A stretch of 64,000 nucleotides of DNA, from the NCBI GenBank assembly GCA_029262635.1, contig JAJCZA010000012.1:62001-126000 (forward strand), read 5' to 3'. This DNA is from Vampirovibrionales bacterium. Lineage in GTDB: Bacteria; Cyanobacteriota; Vampirovibrionia; Vampirovibrionales; Vampirovibrionaceae. This document shows, piece after piece, positions 36,997 to 47,028 of the stretch. A model generated the notes under the pieces. The model saw only the letters and a program-made list of their open reading frames with translations. It was not told where the DNA came from and made no database searches. Position numbers and translations under genes: made by a program. The first letter of the stretch is position 1; every line of letters begins with the position of its first letter.

Positions 36997-38430
36997 ATGA
37001 CTGTTGGACTGAATGTGATGAATCCCTACCAATTGCCCGACTGGTTTATCCAGCTTCACGTCTGGGTTAGTGAGAATATTCCCGGCTTATCTTTTATTGA
37101 TATTATGGATCCGTGGCAACAGGCACTGATGCTTTTTGTGTGGGGTGTGGTGTTGTTTGTGCTCATCTCTTTTGGGGTGGCCAAGCCGTCGGTTGTGTTT
37201 ATGGTCTTGATGGAACGGAAAGTCTTGGCGTGGGTTACCCAACGGAAAGGCCCGAACCGGGTTGGGCCTTGGGGCTTGCTTCAGACTATCGCTGATGGAG
37301 TAAAGCTCTTATTTAAAGAAGATGTGATGACTCCTGGACAGGATAAATTGCTGTTTACGCTTGGGCCGGTGATTTTCTTTTTGCCCGTGTTTGTTCTGTT
37401 TGCCTTGGTGCCGTTTACGGGTGCGATTGCTCAGGATGGTGAAATTGTCTTTGGAGGGCTCCTCGGTATTGGGTTGCCGGTGGGAGCCCTTTTGCTGTTT
37501 GCTTTATCCTCGATTTCAGTGATTGGCATGGTACTGGCGGGCTGGGCGAGCAACAATAAATATTCGCTTATTGGCGGAATGCGAAGTGCGGCGCAGGCGA
37601 TTAGTTATGAAATTCCATTAGTTTTGGCCGTGCTAGCGGTTGTGCTGTATGCGGGTTCCATGAATTTGATGGATATTGTGGAAGCTCAGCGAGGCCCGCT
37701 TGGGATGTTTTCCTGGTTTGGCATTTTTCTGATGCCTTTGTCTTTTCTAATTTTCTTGATCTCGTCCATTGCCGAAGTGAATCGGATTCCGTTCGATTTG
37801 CCGGAAGCGGAAAGCGAGCTGGTAAGTGGTTATAATACAGAATATAGTGGCATGAAATTTGCGATGTTTTTTTTAGCTGAGTATGCGGCTTTGTTTGTTA
37901 TGTGTGCCTTGACGGTTGTTTTCTTCTTTGGCGGGTTTATGTCGCCACTGGCGGGCGCAACACTCGGTGGTATCCACTGGACCTCTACGTTGGTAGGAAC
38001 TCCAGGCTTGATTGCAGGTTTGAGTCTTGCTTCTGCGCTTGAAAATATGTTGGGAGTGGCATCTGGCAGTGTGGCACCGTGGATAATTCAGTTGGAGATG
38101 GTGAGCTGGATGGTCTTGAAAATCTATTTCTTTATTTTCTTTGCCATGTGGATTCGAGGAACCCTGCCTCGATTGAAGCCAGATCAATTAATGGGCTTTA
38201 GCTGGAAATTCCTGATTCCTCTCAGTTTACTTAATATCTTTATGGTGTCGTTCTGGCGAATGTGGTTACCCCCGGTGAAAGACCTAGAGTCTATGGTCGC
38301 CAATTTTACCCAGAACATGCCTTTTGGTATTGTGTGGGCATTGGTTTTGGTAGTTGGTATTGGCGGGTTTTGCTGGTTTATGAGTGAACTTCAGACCCGT
38401 AAATTAAAAGCGAGGTTTACCCAATCATGA
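36997..38430 (+). CDS. nuoH: NADH-quinone oxidoreductase subunit H
   Basis: The membrane subunit forms the quinone cavity: MERKVLAWVTQRKGPNRVGPWGLLQ and the acidic loop IPFDLPEAESELVSGYNTEYSG are conserved (given here as separate motifs ERKVLAWVQ-type and PEAESELVSG). At 477 aa it exceeds the usual 320-400, because of longer loops after the sixth helix and a longer C-terminal part. It starts four bases after nuoD and overlaps nuoI by four. Confidence 0.93.
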   Translation: MTVGLNVMNPYQLPDWFIQLHVWVSENIPGLSFIDIMDPWQQALMLFVWGVVLFVLISFGVAKPSVVFMVLMERKVLAWVTQRKGPNRVGPWGLLQTIADGVKLLFKEDVMTPGQDKLLFTLGPVIFFLPVFVLFALVPFTGAIAQDGEIVFGGLLGIGLPVGALLLFALSSISVIGMVLAGWASNNKYSLIGGMRSAAQAISYEIPLVLAVLAVVLYAGSMNLMDIVEAQRGPLGMFSWFGIFLMPLSFLIFLISSIAEVNRIPFDLPEAESELVSGYNTEYSGMKFAMFFLAEYAALFVMCALTVVFFFGGFMSPLAGATLGGIHWTSTLVGTPGLIAGLSLASALENMLGVASGSVAPWIIQLEMVSWMVLKIYFFIFFAMWIRGTLPRLKPDQLMGFSWKFLIPLSLLNIFMVSFWRMWLPPVKDLESMVANFTQNMPFGIVWALVLVVGIGGFCWFMSELQTRKLKARFTQS

Positions 38431-38918
38431 GTCCTGTTGGTAATGAAAATAGAGTGCTAAGCGGTCTGGTTGAAATCGGTCGAGGCTTGGCTACTGTCAT
38501 GAGCCATTTTGGGCGTGAGCCGGTGACCCTGGAATACCCGGAAGTGATGCCGGACTTAAGTACCCGCTTTCATGGACGGCTGTGTTTGCTCACCAAATCG
38601 GATAGTACGGATTTGTGCATTGGCTGTAAGGCGTGTGCACGGGTTTGTCCGTGTGATGATTTGATTCAGATTGAAATGCACCGGGACGAAAATAAAAAAC
38701 CGGTGATTGATCGTTTTACCATTGATATAGGTCGATGTATTTTTTGTGGTAACTGTACCGAAGTCTGTCCGGTGGATTGCATCAAAATGTTATCGGATTT
38801 TGAACTGGCGGATTATAGCCGTGAAGCGCTGGTGTTGGATAAATTCGATCTGAACCTTCCGGGTGAGGCGTCGGACCAGTGGCGTGTGGAGCACGGGCTG
38901 GAAAAAACCGTAAAATAA
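38427..38918 (+). CDS. nuoI: NADH-quinone oxidoreductase subunit I, ferredoxin-like
   Basis: The 163-aa subunit carries two [4Fe-4S] clusters: CIGCKACARVCP and CIFCGNCTEVCP are the two ligand sets. It passes electrons toward cluster N2 in NuoB. In an enzyme without NuoEFG it would be the likely entry point for an external donor such as ferredoxin. It overlaps nuoH by four bases. Confidence 0.94.
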   Translation: MSPVGNENRVLSGLVEIGRGLATVMSHFGREPVTLEYPEVMPDLSTRFHGRLCLLTKSDSTDLCIGCKACARVCPCDDLIQIEMHRDENKKPVIDRFTIDIGRCIFCGNCTEVCPVDCIKMLSDFELADYSREALVLDKFDLNLPGEASDQWRVEHGLEKTVK

Positions 38919-38948
38919 TGAATACGAATTATTGGAAGAGAACGAACC

Positions 38949-39629
38949 ATGATTGTTGAGAACATACTATTCTGGATTTTTGCCCCGCTAGCGGTGACCG
39001 CCGCTTTGGGTGTTGTGTTTCATCGCAGCTTGATTTATTCTGCGCTGTTTCTCATTGTTGTGTTTCTATCTATTGCTGGTGTTTTTGTCCTGAATAATGC
39101 CGACTTTTTAGCGGTGGCTCAAACCATTGTTTACGGTGTGGGCCTAACCATTGTTATTTTATTTGGAATTATGTTTACTGGCGATCGCCCCTTTGATGAT
39201 CGCTTGGCTTCACCGGGCAAACGGCTTGCTTACCTGATTGTAGGGGCCATGTTATTGGCCATGTTGATTCCCGCTGCGGTTTATCAATACAATATTCATC
39301 CGGCTTCCGAAGCTTTGATTGCTACGTATATGACCGAGGGTAGTACGGGTTTACTGGGTTTAGCCTTGTTTACACAATATGCCTTGCCTTTTGAAGTGGC
39401 TTCCGTACTCTTGTTACTTGCCATGGTGGGCGCGATTATTCTTTCTAAAAAACAGATGGTTCCCACCGAAAAAACCTCGGTTAAATATGCGTTACCTTCG
39501 ACAACCCTGGGAAGCACAGCGGAAGAAATTTATGAGAAAGCCCCGTTTCATGGGCACTTGCCCAAGGAGCAACCGGCCTCTGAAGCGGAAACAAATGGCG
39601 CTGAAACACAAGAAATGATAGGAGTTTAG
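38949..39629 (+). CDS. nuoJ: NADH-quinone oxidoreductase subunit J
   Basis: The 226-aa membrane subunit has five helices: ALFLIVVFLSIAGVFVLNNADFLAVAQTIVYG contains the third-helix signature (ADFLAVAQTIVYGVG), and a C-terminal soluble tail of about 55 residues follows the last helix. It belongs to the proton-translocating E-channel region of complex I. Confidence 0.92.
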   Translation: MIVENILFWIFAPLAVTAALGVVFHRSLIYSALFLIVVFLSIAGVFVLNNADFLAVAQTIVYGVGLTIVILFGIMFTGDRPFDDRLASPGKRLAYLIVGAMLLAMLIPAAVYQYNIHPASEALIATYMTEGSTGLLGLALFTQYALPFEVASVLLLLAMVGAIILSKKQMVPTEKTSVKYALPSTTLGSTAEEIYEKAPFHGHLPKEQPASEAETNGAETQEMIGV

Positions 39630-39633
39630 CAGG

Positions 39634-39978
39634 ATGCTGGATACGGTTTTCAATGTGACACTGACCCATTATTTGGTTTTGGCATCGGTTCTTTTTATTA
39701 TTGGTCTTGTGGGTGTTATGACCTGTCGTAATGTGATTCGGGTGCTGATGTCTCTGGAGTTGATGCTTAATGCGGTTAACATTAATATGGTGGCATTTAA
39801 TAATTATCTGAATCCAGAGATGGCAGATGGAACCCCTTTACTTTCCGGTCATGTGTTTTCGATTTTTATTTTAACCATTGCGGCGGCTGAGGCGGCGGTG
39901 GGTCTGGCTATTGTCATTGCCCTGTATCGTCAACGCGCAACCGTGGATATGGAAACGTTTAACCTGCTTAAAGGTTAA
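39634..39978 (+). CDS. nuoK: NADH-quinone oxidoreductase subunit K
   Basis: The 114-aa subunit has three helices, with the conserved acidic residues in LMSLELMLNAVNIN and the late EAAVGLAIVIALYR. It is an antiporter-like (MrpC-type) proton-channel subunit. It starts four bases after nuoJ. The next gene, nuoL, follows after a longer gap of 77 bases. Confidence 0.94.
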   Translation: MLDTVFNVTLTHYLVLASVLFIIGLVGVMTCRNVIRVLMSLELMLNAVNINMVAFNNYLNPEMADGTPLLSGHVFSIFILTIAAAEAAVGLAIVIALYRQRATVDMETFNLLKG

Positions 39979-40055
39979 AAGGTACAGAAAGTAAAAATAA
40001 GAAGTAACAGGCATTTAAAACACGACATTTTTAACGAAAGAGGTCTTCTCAAACA

Positions 40056-42068
40056 ATGGAACAACTGACACATTGGCTTATCGAAAACGTTTGGATGATT
40101 CCTGTTTATCCACTGTTGGGGTTTTTCCTGATCCTGCTGATTCGAGTGGTCGGGGGTGTGACCAATGACAGCACCAAAAAATTCTGTATGGCGACAACCG
40201 TTTTAGCTACGTTTATGGGCCTAATGCATACGTTGCCCTTTGTTTCCCAGTTGTTAGCGGGCCAACTGCAAGATATTCAGGTGAATGTACCGTGGCTCAA
40301 AGCGGGTAATTTTGTTCTGTCCATGGGTTATCTGATTGATCCCATGTCTGTCATGATGCTGTTTGTGGTGACCTTTATCAGTCTGTTTATTCAGATTTAT
40401 ACCCACGGCTATATGGAAAAGGATCCGGGCTATTCCAAGTTTTATGCCTATTTAGCGTTGTTTAATTTTTCCATGTTAGGTTTGGTCTTGAGTACAAACC
40501 TGTTCCAGATGTATATTTTCTGGGAACTTGTTGGTGTGTCTAGCTATTTGTTAATTGGCTTTTGGTTTACTCGTCCGGATGCGGCAGCGGCTTCGGTGAA
40601 AGCTTTTTTAATGAATCGGGTGGGCGACTTTGGCCTTTTAATTGGCATTTTGCTCTTCCTGTTTATGACTTTCAACTGGTGGATGACCTCTGCAGGTAAT
40701 GAGGTTCTGTTGTCCTTTACTGGCATGACCCAGTTTGCCCAAGCGGCTCATTTGAATCCAGGGCTTTTGCCGCCTGCAGGCGTCATGACTCTGATTGCGA
40801 TATTAATTTTTATGGGACCTATGGCAAAAAGCGCTCAGGTTCCTCTTCATACCTGGTTACCTGATGCAATGGCCGGCCCCACACCGATTAGTGCCCTGAT
40901 TCATGCGGCAACTATGGTGGCGGCTGGTGTCTACTTGGTGGGTCGGGTGTTTCCGGTGTTCCAGTTATCGCCTTCGGCAATGATTTTTGTAGCGGTTATT
41001 GGAACCATTACGGCGGTTATTGCGGCGACCATTGCTTTGACTCAGACGGATATCAAAAAGGCACTGGCCTACTCAACCTGTTCCCAGTTAGGGTTTATGG
41101 TGGCGGCTATGGGATGCGGTGCTTTCGCGGCAGGACTATTCCATTTGTTTACCCATGCGTTCTTTAAGGCCATGTTGTTTCTTTGTTCGGGTAGCGTGAT
41201 CCATGCCTGTGAAGACGAACAGGATATGACGAAGATGGGTGGTCTGCTGAAAAAATTGCCCATTACAGGCTGGACTTACTTGATTGGAACCCTGTCTATT
41301 TCTGGTATGTTATGGACCAGCGGGTTTTGGTCAAAAGATGAAATTTTAGTCGGTGCCCAGTCGTTTAATATGGTTATTTTTTGGATTCTTGCTATAACGG
41401 CTGGGGTGACTGCTTTTTACATGTTTAGAACCTTCTATATGACCTTTTTGGGTGAATATCGAGGGGAAGCGCATGTCCATCATGAGTCGTCCGCTATGGT
41501 ACTTCCGTTAGTGGTTTTAGCAGTGCCGTCCTTGATTATTGGCTTTTTGCTTTCTGGTAAATCAGGGCTGGTTGGTCTGCAACTCCCCTCGTTTTCGGAT
41601 ATGATTGTTCTAACAGGCATGAATCATGGGCATGAAGTGGCACACGGGGCCACTCATGGCGCCGCACATCATGGGCCTTTTTCCCATGACCAAATCGGGT
41701 ATTTATCCATGGGGTTGGGGCTGGCTGGTTTTGCGCTGGCAACACTCATGTATTGGAAACCCCTGAATGACCTGCCTGGCAAGTTACGCTCCTCGTTTTC
41801 TCCCCTCTATCAACTGTTTTTAAATAAATGGTACTTTGATACGATGTATGGTGCCTTTGTGGATAAAGTTTATCTGGTATTTGCCGAAGCGTCGGCTCGA
41901 TTTGATAAGGGCTTTATTGACGGCATTGTTAACTGGACGGGCACTTCGGTTATGGGGACCGGTGGCGCGTTACGTAAATTACAGACCGGTAAAGTCCAGA
42001 CATACGTTGCGGTAGTGGCTTTCTCGGTTGTTATTCTGACCCTGTTATTAATGTATTGGTTTCTATAG
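40056..42068 (+). CDS. nuoL: NADH-quinone oxidoreductase subunit L
   Basis: The large antiporter-like proton-pumping subunit has 670 aa and about 16 helices. The family signature FWELVGVSSYLLIGFW and the Lys-containing MGPMAKSAQVPLHTWLPDAM are intact. A His-rich periplasmic or cytoplasmic loop, HGHEVAHGATHGAAHHGPF (about residues 528-546), is unusual and could bind metal. The long lateral helix follows at the C-terminus. Confidence 0.93.
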   Translation: MEQLTHWLIENVWMIPVYPLLGFFLILLIRVVGGVTNDSTKKFCMATTVLATFMGLMHTLPFVSQLLAGQLQDIQVNVPWLKAGNFVLSMGYLIDPMSVMMLFVVTFISLFIQIYTHGYMEKDPGYSKFYAYLALFNFSMLGLVLSTNLFQMYIFWELVGVSSYLLIGFWFTRPDAAAASVKAFLMNRVGDFGLLIGILLFLFMTFNWWMTSAGNEVLLSFTGMTQFAQAAHLNPGLLPPAGVMTLIAILIFMGPMAKSAQVPLHTWLPDAMAGPTPISALIHAATMVAAGVYLVGRVFPVFQLSPSAMIFVAVIGTITAVIAATIALTQTDIKKALAYSTCSQLGFMVAAMGCGAFAAGLFHLFTHAFFKAMLFLCSGSVIHACEDEQDMTKMGGLLKKLPITGWTYLIGTLSISGMLWTSGFWSKDEILVGAQSFNMVIFWILAITAGVTAFYMFRTFYMTFLGEYRGEAHVHHESSAMVLPLVVLAVPSLIIGFLLSGKSGLVGLQLPSFSDMIVLTGMNHGHEVAHGATHGAAHHGPFSHDQIGYLSMGLGLAGFALATLMYWKPLNDLPGKLRSSFSPLYQLFLNKWYFDTMYGAFVDKVYLVFAEASARFDKGFIDGIVNWTGTSVMGTGGALRKLQTGKVQTYVAVVAFSVVILTLLLMYWFL

Positions 42069-42074
42069 GAGCGT

Positions 42075-43814
42075 TTGAACCTCGTGTCTGAAAACTTTTT
42101 GCCTCAAAACTACCTTACTTGCCTGCTTGCGCTGCCTATTGTTTTTGCGTTGGCTCTTCCCTTCCTTAAACCCAACGAAGGGAGTAAGAATATCCATTTT
42201 TATGGTGTAGGCGCTTCGGTTGTCCTTTTTCTGTTTTCGTCACTTGCCTGGCTGGTAACGGGGCGTTTAAAAGGTGATGGACTGAATCTTTTATACAATT
42301 CGTTAACGGAAGTTCATCCGTGGTTTCCTAATTTGGGGATTCACTATGCTGTCGGGGCTGATGGCCTGTCATTGACCATGATGATTTTAACCACGTTTCT
42401 GTTGGTGATGGCGTCAGTGGCCAGTATTACCAACATTAAAAAACGAGTTAAGCTTTACTATGGCATGTTGTTTATTCTTACCACGGCGGTGATGGGTGTT
42501 TTTCTGGCGCGGGACTCTTTCCTCTTTTTCCTTTTCTATGAGTTAGAACTGATTCCCATGTACTTGCTGATTGCCATTTGGGGCGGTCCGAATCGTAAAT
42601 ATGCATCGTTGAAATTTGTCTTGTACACGCTGTTTGGCTCGGTCTTTTTACTGGCTGGAATTTTAGGGCTTTATTTTCACATCAGTAGTACCGGTGGTAT
42701 CGCGGTGCAGGGACAAGAATTTCTGTTCCCGATTATTCAGGCCCATGCGGCGACGTTGGCACCGACGGCCCAGTTGTTAATCTTTTTGGCGTTTTTTATT
42801 GGTTTTGGCGTGAAATTGCCTATGGTGCCGTTTCATACTTGGTTACCGGATGCCCATGTTGAGGCGCCGACGCCGGTTAGTATGCTGTTAGCCGGGATTC
42901 TTTTGAAAATGGGCGCTTATGGGATGATGCGCTTTTGTTGGGAGTATTTGCCCGAAGCGGCTTACGAGCTTGCTCCATGGGTGGCGGCACTGGCGGTGAT
43001 TAACATTGTTTATACGGCTGGCGTTGCGCTGGTTCAAAAAGACTTAAAAAAACTGATTGCCTATAGTAGTGTCAGCCACATGGGCTTTGTCCTGTTGGGG
43101 CTAGCGGCCATGAATGAGCTTGGTTTTAATGGCGCCGTGTTTGTAATGTTTGCTCATGGAATCGTTAGTGCGGCGCTCTTTATGTGTGTGGGCACCCTGT
43201 ACACCCGAACCCATACTCGAATGATTGCGGATTTTGGTGGTCTGGGCAAGCAGGTACCGGTGATTTTCTACTTCTTTATGTTTATGTCCATGGCCAGTTT
43301 AGGTTTGCCCCTGTTAATCAGCTTTGCCAGTGAGACGCTGGTGTTTTATGGGGCGTTTTTGTCCGATTTCTTTCACCATACGATTCCTTTTTTCGGGTTG
43401 AAGCTCTTCTGGCATATGCGTTTAGCGACCTTGTTATCGGCGTTGGGTATTATTATTGGTGCCGCTTACCTGCTCTGGATGTTAAAGCGAGTCTTTTTTG
43501 GTGAGATGCCTAAAAAATGGAATCAGTTGGCCGACGCAAGCCGAAGCGAGGTCTTTGTGTTGGCGACGCTGGCTCTTTTGGTGATGGGTTATGGATTTCA
43601 ACCGGCGTTGATTACGCACCATTTTGAAGCGGAAGTGTCTAATGTGGCCCGAATGTATCCGATGATTCATGCGCGAAAGCAAATGGAAGCGTCGGCGGCG
43701 CGTCAAATAAAAGGACCAAAATCAACGATAAAACAGTTATCCAGTGCCGAATCAATATCTGGCGCACAAGTAGAAGACACTGTCGAACAACAGGAGTTGG
43801 TTACCTATGAATGA
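42075..43814 (+). CDS. nuoM: NADH-quinone oxidoreductase subunit M
   Basis: The 579-aa antiporter-like subunit has the signature FYELELIPMYLLIAIWGG and the Lys-bearing VPFHTWLPDAHVEAPTPVS. The track start is TTG at 42075, only three bases from AGGAG; the GTG at 42084 is 12 bases from the same site and may be the real start. The C-terminal 60 residues after the last helix are hydrophilic. It overlaps nuoN by eight bases. Confidence 0.93.
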   Translation: MNLVSENFLPQNYLTCLLALPIVFALALPFLKPNEGSKNIHFYGVGASVVLFLFSSLAWLVTGRLKGDGLNLLYNSLTEVHPWFPNLGIHYAVGADGLSLTMMILTTFLLVMASVASITNIKKRVKLYYGMLFILTTAVMGVFLARDSFLFFLFYELELIPMYLLIAIWGGPNRKYASLKFVLYTLFGSVFLLAGILGLYFHISSTGGIAVQGQEFLFPIIQAHAATLAPTAQLLIFLAFFIGFGVKLPMVPFHTWLPDAHVEAPTPVSMLLAGILLKMGAYGMMRFCWEYLPEAAYELAPWVAALAVINIVYTAGVALVQKDLKKLIAYSSVSHMGFVLLGLAAMNELGFNGAVFVMFAHGIVSAALFMCVGTLYTRTHTRMIADFGGLGKQVPVIFYFFMFMSMASLGLPLLISFASETLVFYGAFLSDFFHHTIPFFGLKLFWHMRLATLLSALGIIIGAAYLLWMLKRVFFGEMPKKWNQLADASRSEVFVLATLALLVMGYGFQPALITHHFEAEVSNVARMYPMIHARKQMEASAARQIKGPKSTIKQLSSAESISGAQVEDTVEQQELVTYE

Positions 43815-45453
43815 TTTGATTCAATCCATATTTGGTTGGGTTGTTGAAAGCCCGTTTGGGCAATTTGTCAGTGCAGAGAACCTGTTGTTACTGACTCCCG
43901 AATTCTTATTGCTGGTGGTGATTTCTGTGGGCCTGTTTCAAACCATGAGTGATCGTTTGGATGATCAGAAAGAAACCTGGAAGCTTTCTGTTCTCGGCGT
44001 GTTTTTGGCATTGTTTAGTCTGGTTTCAATTTTTCTCATTGTGGATCCAGCCGATGGAGTGTCTTATCTTTTTATGGACTCGTCGACTTTAATGCCATCG
44101 ACACTTGGCTTGCCTGTGTTCTATGACATGTTTCGGGCGGACCTGTTTTCTGTTACGGTTCGCTTTTTCCTTCTCCTGGGCACGTTGTTGGTCTTGCTCT
44201 TTTCCCGTCGTTATATTGAAACCCGCTCCTCAGTGCCCGGCGAGTTTTATATTCTGATGCTAGGCGCTACGCTAGGCGCTATGCTCATGGCGGGCGCTAA
44301 TGATCTCATCATGCTGTTTGTGGCGTTGGAAACCCTGGGGATTTCCTCTTTTATTCTGGCGGGCTACTTACGTGGGGAGCCAAAAAGTACAGAAGCCTCT
44401 CTGAAGTATCTGGTGTTTGGTGGAACCGCTACGGCTGTTCTGCTGTTTGGTTTTTCGCTATTGTATGGTCTTTCAGGTGGACAAACCGGCTTTCAGGAAA
44501 TTGTCCAGGGACTTCAACAGGCCAATAGCTCTGGCCTAAATTTTGCCGTGGTGTCACTCATGTTTATCATGATTTTAGGTGGGTTTGCGTTTAAATTATC
44601 GGCAGCGCCTTTTCATATGTGGACACCGGATATCTATGAAGGTGCGCCCACTCCGGTGACCGCGTTTTTATCCGTGGTGTCCAAAATGGGTGCTTTTGCG
44701 ATGGTAATCCGCTTCCTTTTTGTTGTGTTGAGTGTGGCACCGGCGCAAGAGATACTGATGCCTCTTTACATGATTTTTGGCGTACTGGCGTTGATTTCGA
44801 TGACGCTGGGCAACGTGGCGGCGCTTAAGCAAACCACCATTAAGCGCATGCTGGCTTACAGTACCATTGCCCATGTTGGGTATCTTTTCCTCGGCTTTCT
44901 GGTGATGGGTGTGGATTCCATTTCCAGTATCCTGTTTTACCTAATGACCTATGTATTTATGAATCTCGGCGCCTTTGCCGTGGCGGTTCAGTTTACCAAT
45001 GAAACGGGACGGGATGATATTGCCGCCTATGCCGGGCTGGTTCAGAAAAAACCGTTCCTTGCTTTCTATATGACTTTTTTCTTGCTTTCGCTGGCTGGAA
45101 TTCCCATTACGGCTGGCTTTTTCGCTAAATTTTTCCTTTTTCAAACCGTTGCGGCGGCTGGTAGTGGCTATATCTGGTTTGTTGTTATCGCTTTGTTAAA
45201 TAGTACCATTTCACTCTATTACTATATCAATGTGATTCGACTGATGTTGGTAGCCGAGCCGTCAGACACGGTAATCGCTATGTCACGACGGGTGGAATTT
45301 GCCACCGCTCTTCCGGTTACGTTGGCGTTGATGATTTGTTTCTTGGGAACACTACTTCTTGGTGTGTATGCGGATCCCTTGATGGCCCTATCACGTGATG
45401 CCGTAAGTCAACTTAAGGTGACGGATTCGCAAATGCTGTCTCAGTCAAAATAG
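43807..45453 (+). CDS. nuoN: NADH-quinone oxidoreductase subunit N
   Basis: The third antiporter-like subunit, 548 aa with about 14 helices: the LFVALETLGISSFILAGYLRG signature (LFVALETLGISSFILAG) and the KLSAAPFHMWTPDIYEGAP proton-path Lys region are present. It is the last gene of the operon, and its last 41 bases overlap the end of trmFO on the opposite strand. Confidence 0.93.
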   Translation: MNDLIQSIFGWVVESPFGQFVSAENLLLLTPEFLLLVVISVGLFQTMSDRLDDQKETWKLSVLGVFLALFSLVSIFLIVDPADGVSYLFMDSSTLMPSTLGLPVFYDMFRADLFSVTVRFFLLLGTLLVLLFSRRYIETRSSVPGEFYILMLGATLGAMLMAGANDLIMLFVALETLGISSFILAGYLRGEPKSTEASLKYLVFGGTATAVLLFGFSLLYGLSGGQTGFQEIVQGLQQANSSGLNFAVVSLMFIMILGGFAFKLSAAPFHMWTPDIYEGAPTPVTAFLSVVSKMGAFAMVIRFLFVVLSVAPAQEILMPLYMIFGVLALISMTLGNVAALKQTTIKRMLAYSTIAHVGYLFLGFLVMGVDSISSILFYLMTYVFMNLGAFAVAVQFTNETGRDDIAAYAGLVQKKPFLAFYMTFFLLSLAGIPITAGFFAKFFLFQTVAAAGSGYIWFVVIALLNSTISLYYYINVIRLMLVAEPSDTVIAMSRRVEFATALPVTLALMICFLGTLLLGVYADPLMALSRDAVSQLKVTDSQMLSQSK

Positions 45454-46861
45454 GCGGTGTCGGGACAGTAACTTCATGTTGAACGGGCATGTGATGTTGG
45501 GCCATTAACATCTGGAGTTGCTTTAATGATCGCTGACTTAGTAATGTGTTGCGATAAGCTTTCCACTCCTGCTTTTTTTTAAATTTTCGTTTCCCTGGGA
45601 GTAAACCATTGGCCAGTTCGGGTAAAATGCCCCAGTTGCTGTTAATGGGCTGAAAATTTTTGCCGACAGCTTCGTCTCGGGTAATGTAATGGAGAAGGGA
45701 GCCGAGCATGGTTTCTCGTGGCAGGATCAAGAGAGGTTTGTTTTCTACCCGCTGGCGGATATTGAGAGCTGCTATTAAGCCAGTGGCAATGGACTCCGTG
45801 TAACCTTCAGTTCCCGTGAGTTGTCCTCCGATGAAGATGTGAGGGTCGGTTTTGAGCTGAAGCGTGGATTGAAGAACCTCTGGGCTATGAAGGTAGGTGT
45901 TTCGATGCATTACCCCGTAGCGAACCACATCGGCGGACTCCAGGCCCGGAATCATTTGGATCATGGCTTTTTGGTCGCCCCATTTAATGTTGGTTTGGAA
46001 ACCAACCATGTTATAGAGGGTGCCTTCCCGGTTATCCTGTCGGAGCTGTACTACCGCATAGGGCCAGCGTCCTGTTTTTGGGTCGGTTAGCCCCACCGGT
46101 TTCATCGGGCCATAACGCAGGGTATCAATACCCCGTGAAGCAATGACTTCCACGGGGAGACAATTTTCAAAGTAGTTGGCTTTCTCGTCTTTTTCAAAGG
46201 TTTTCAATTCTATTTTTTCCGATGCCAGAATAAATTGAACCAGCGCCTCGTATTGGACCTGATCCAGTGGGCAGTTGATATAGCTTTGGGGTTCTTCGGA
46301 AATCTTTTCATCCCCGTAGCGATCCAGCACAAAGGCCGTATCGAAATTGATTGATTCTTTCGTTATGATGGGCGAAGCGGCATCAAAGAAAAAGAGTTGT
46401 TGTCGGTTGACCTTTTGGGCGAGCGCTTCGGTGAGCTTGGGAGAGGTCATAGGACCGGTGGCGATGAGAATAAAGTCGGCGTCTTCAGGTAGGGTGTCGA
46501 TTTCTTCGCCCTTAAAATCAATGTTTGGATGGGCCATAATACGATCCGTGACTCGTTGAGCAAACTCGTCCCGATCCACGGCCAAGGCTTTGCCCGCCGG
46601 GACTGAAATTTCCTGGGCAATGGCCAAAAGCTGACAATTTAAAGTGTCCAACTCTAGTTTGAGCAAGCCGCTGGCAGTAGTCGGGCCTTGAGAGCCAAAG
46701 CTATTACTGCATACGATTTCAGCTAAATTGGTATTATGGTGGGCCGGGGATTTTTTTTGAGGTTTCATGTCATATAAGGTGACCGGAATCCCTTGTTCGG
46801 CGAGTTGAAGCGCGGCTTCCGAGCCGGCGAGTCCGCCGCCGATAATCACAATATAGGCCAT
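45413..46861 (-). CDS. trmFO: TrmFO, folate/FAD-dependent tRNA m5U54 methyltransferase
   Basis: The enzyme methylates U54 in the T-loop of tRNA using methylenetetrahydrofolate and FADH2. The dinucleotide-binding start VIIGGGLAGSEAAL, the strand end VTLYDMKP and the catalytic cysteine segment AEIVCSNSFGS (C51) are intact, as is the second active-site Cys in YINCPLDQ. The 482 aa exceed the usual 430-450 by a C-terminal extension of about 30 residues, which runs into the nuoN coding region. It is divergent from pheA. Confidence 0.93.
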   Translation of the reverse strand: MAYIVIIGGGLAGSEAALQLAEQGIPVTLYDMKPQKKSPAHHNTNLAEIVCSNSFGSQGPTTASGLLKLELDTLNCQLLAIAQEISVPAGKALAVDRDEFAQRVTDRIMAHPNIDFKGEEIDTLPEDADFILIATGPMTSPKLTEALAQKVNRQQLFFFDAASPIITKESINFDTAFVLDRYGDEKISEEPQSYINCPLDQVQYEALVQFILASEKIELKTFEKDEKANYFENCLPVEVIASRGIDTLRYGPMKPVGLTDPKTGRWPYAVVQLRQDNREGTLYNMVGFQTNIKWGDQKAMIQMIPGLESADVVRYGVMHRNTYLHSPEVLQSTLQLKTDPHIFIGGQLTGTEGYTESIATGLIAALNIRQRVENKPLLILPRETMLGSLLHYITRDEAVGKNFQPINSNWGILPELANGLLPGKRKFKKKQEWKAYRNTLLSQRSLKQLQMLMAQHHMPVQHEVTVPTPPILTETAFANPSP

Positions 46862-47028
46862 TAGGTTTGAATCCTTTGTTTTGGGGCGTGTTAAAGGGTC
46901 GATTGCTTTTGTATTGTATCTAAAACAGGGTTTATTTTATGTTTTCGATTTTTCGCATCCTTCTGCCATAATAGAAAATATCATTCCGTCGATGGTACCG
47001 ATTGACGATAAACCGGGAGTTTTTCTTT

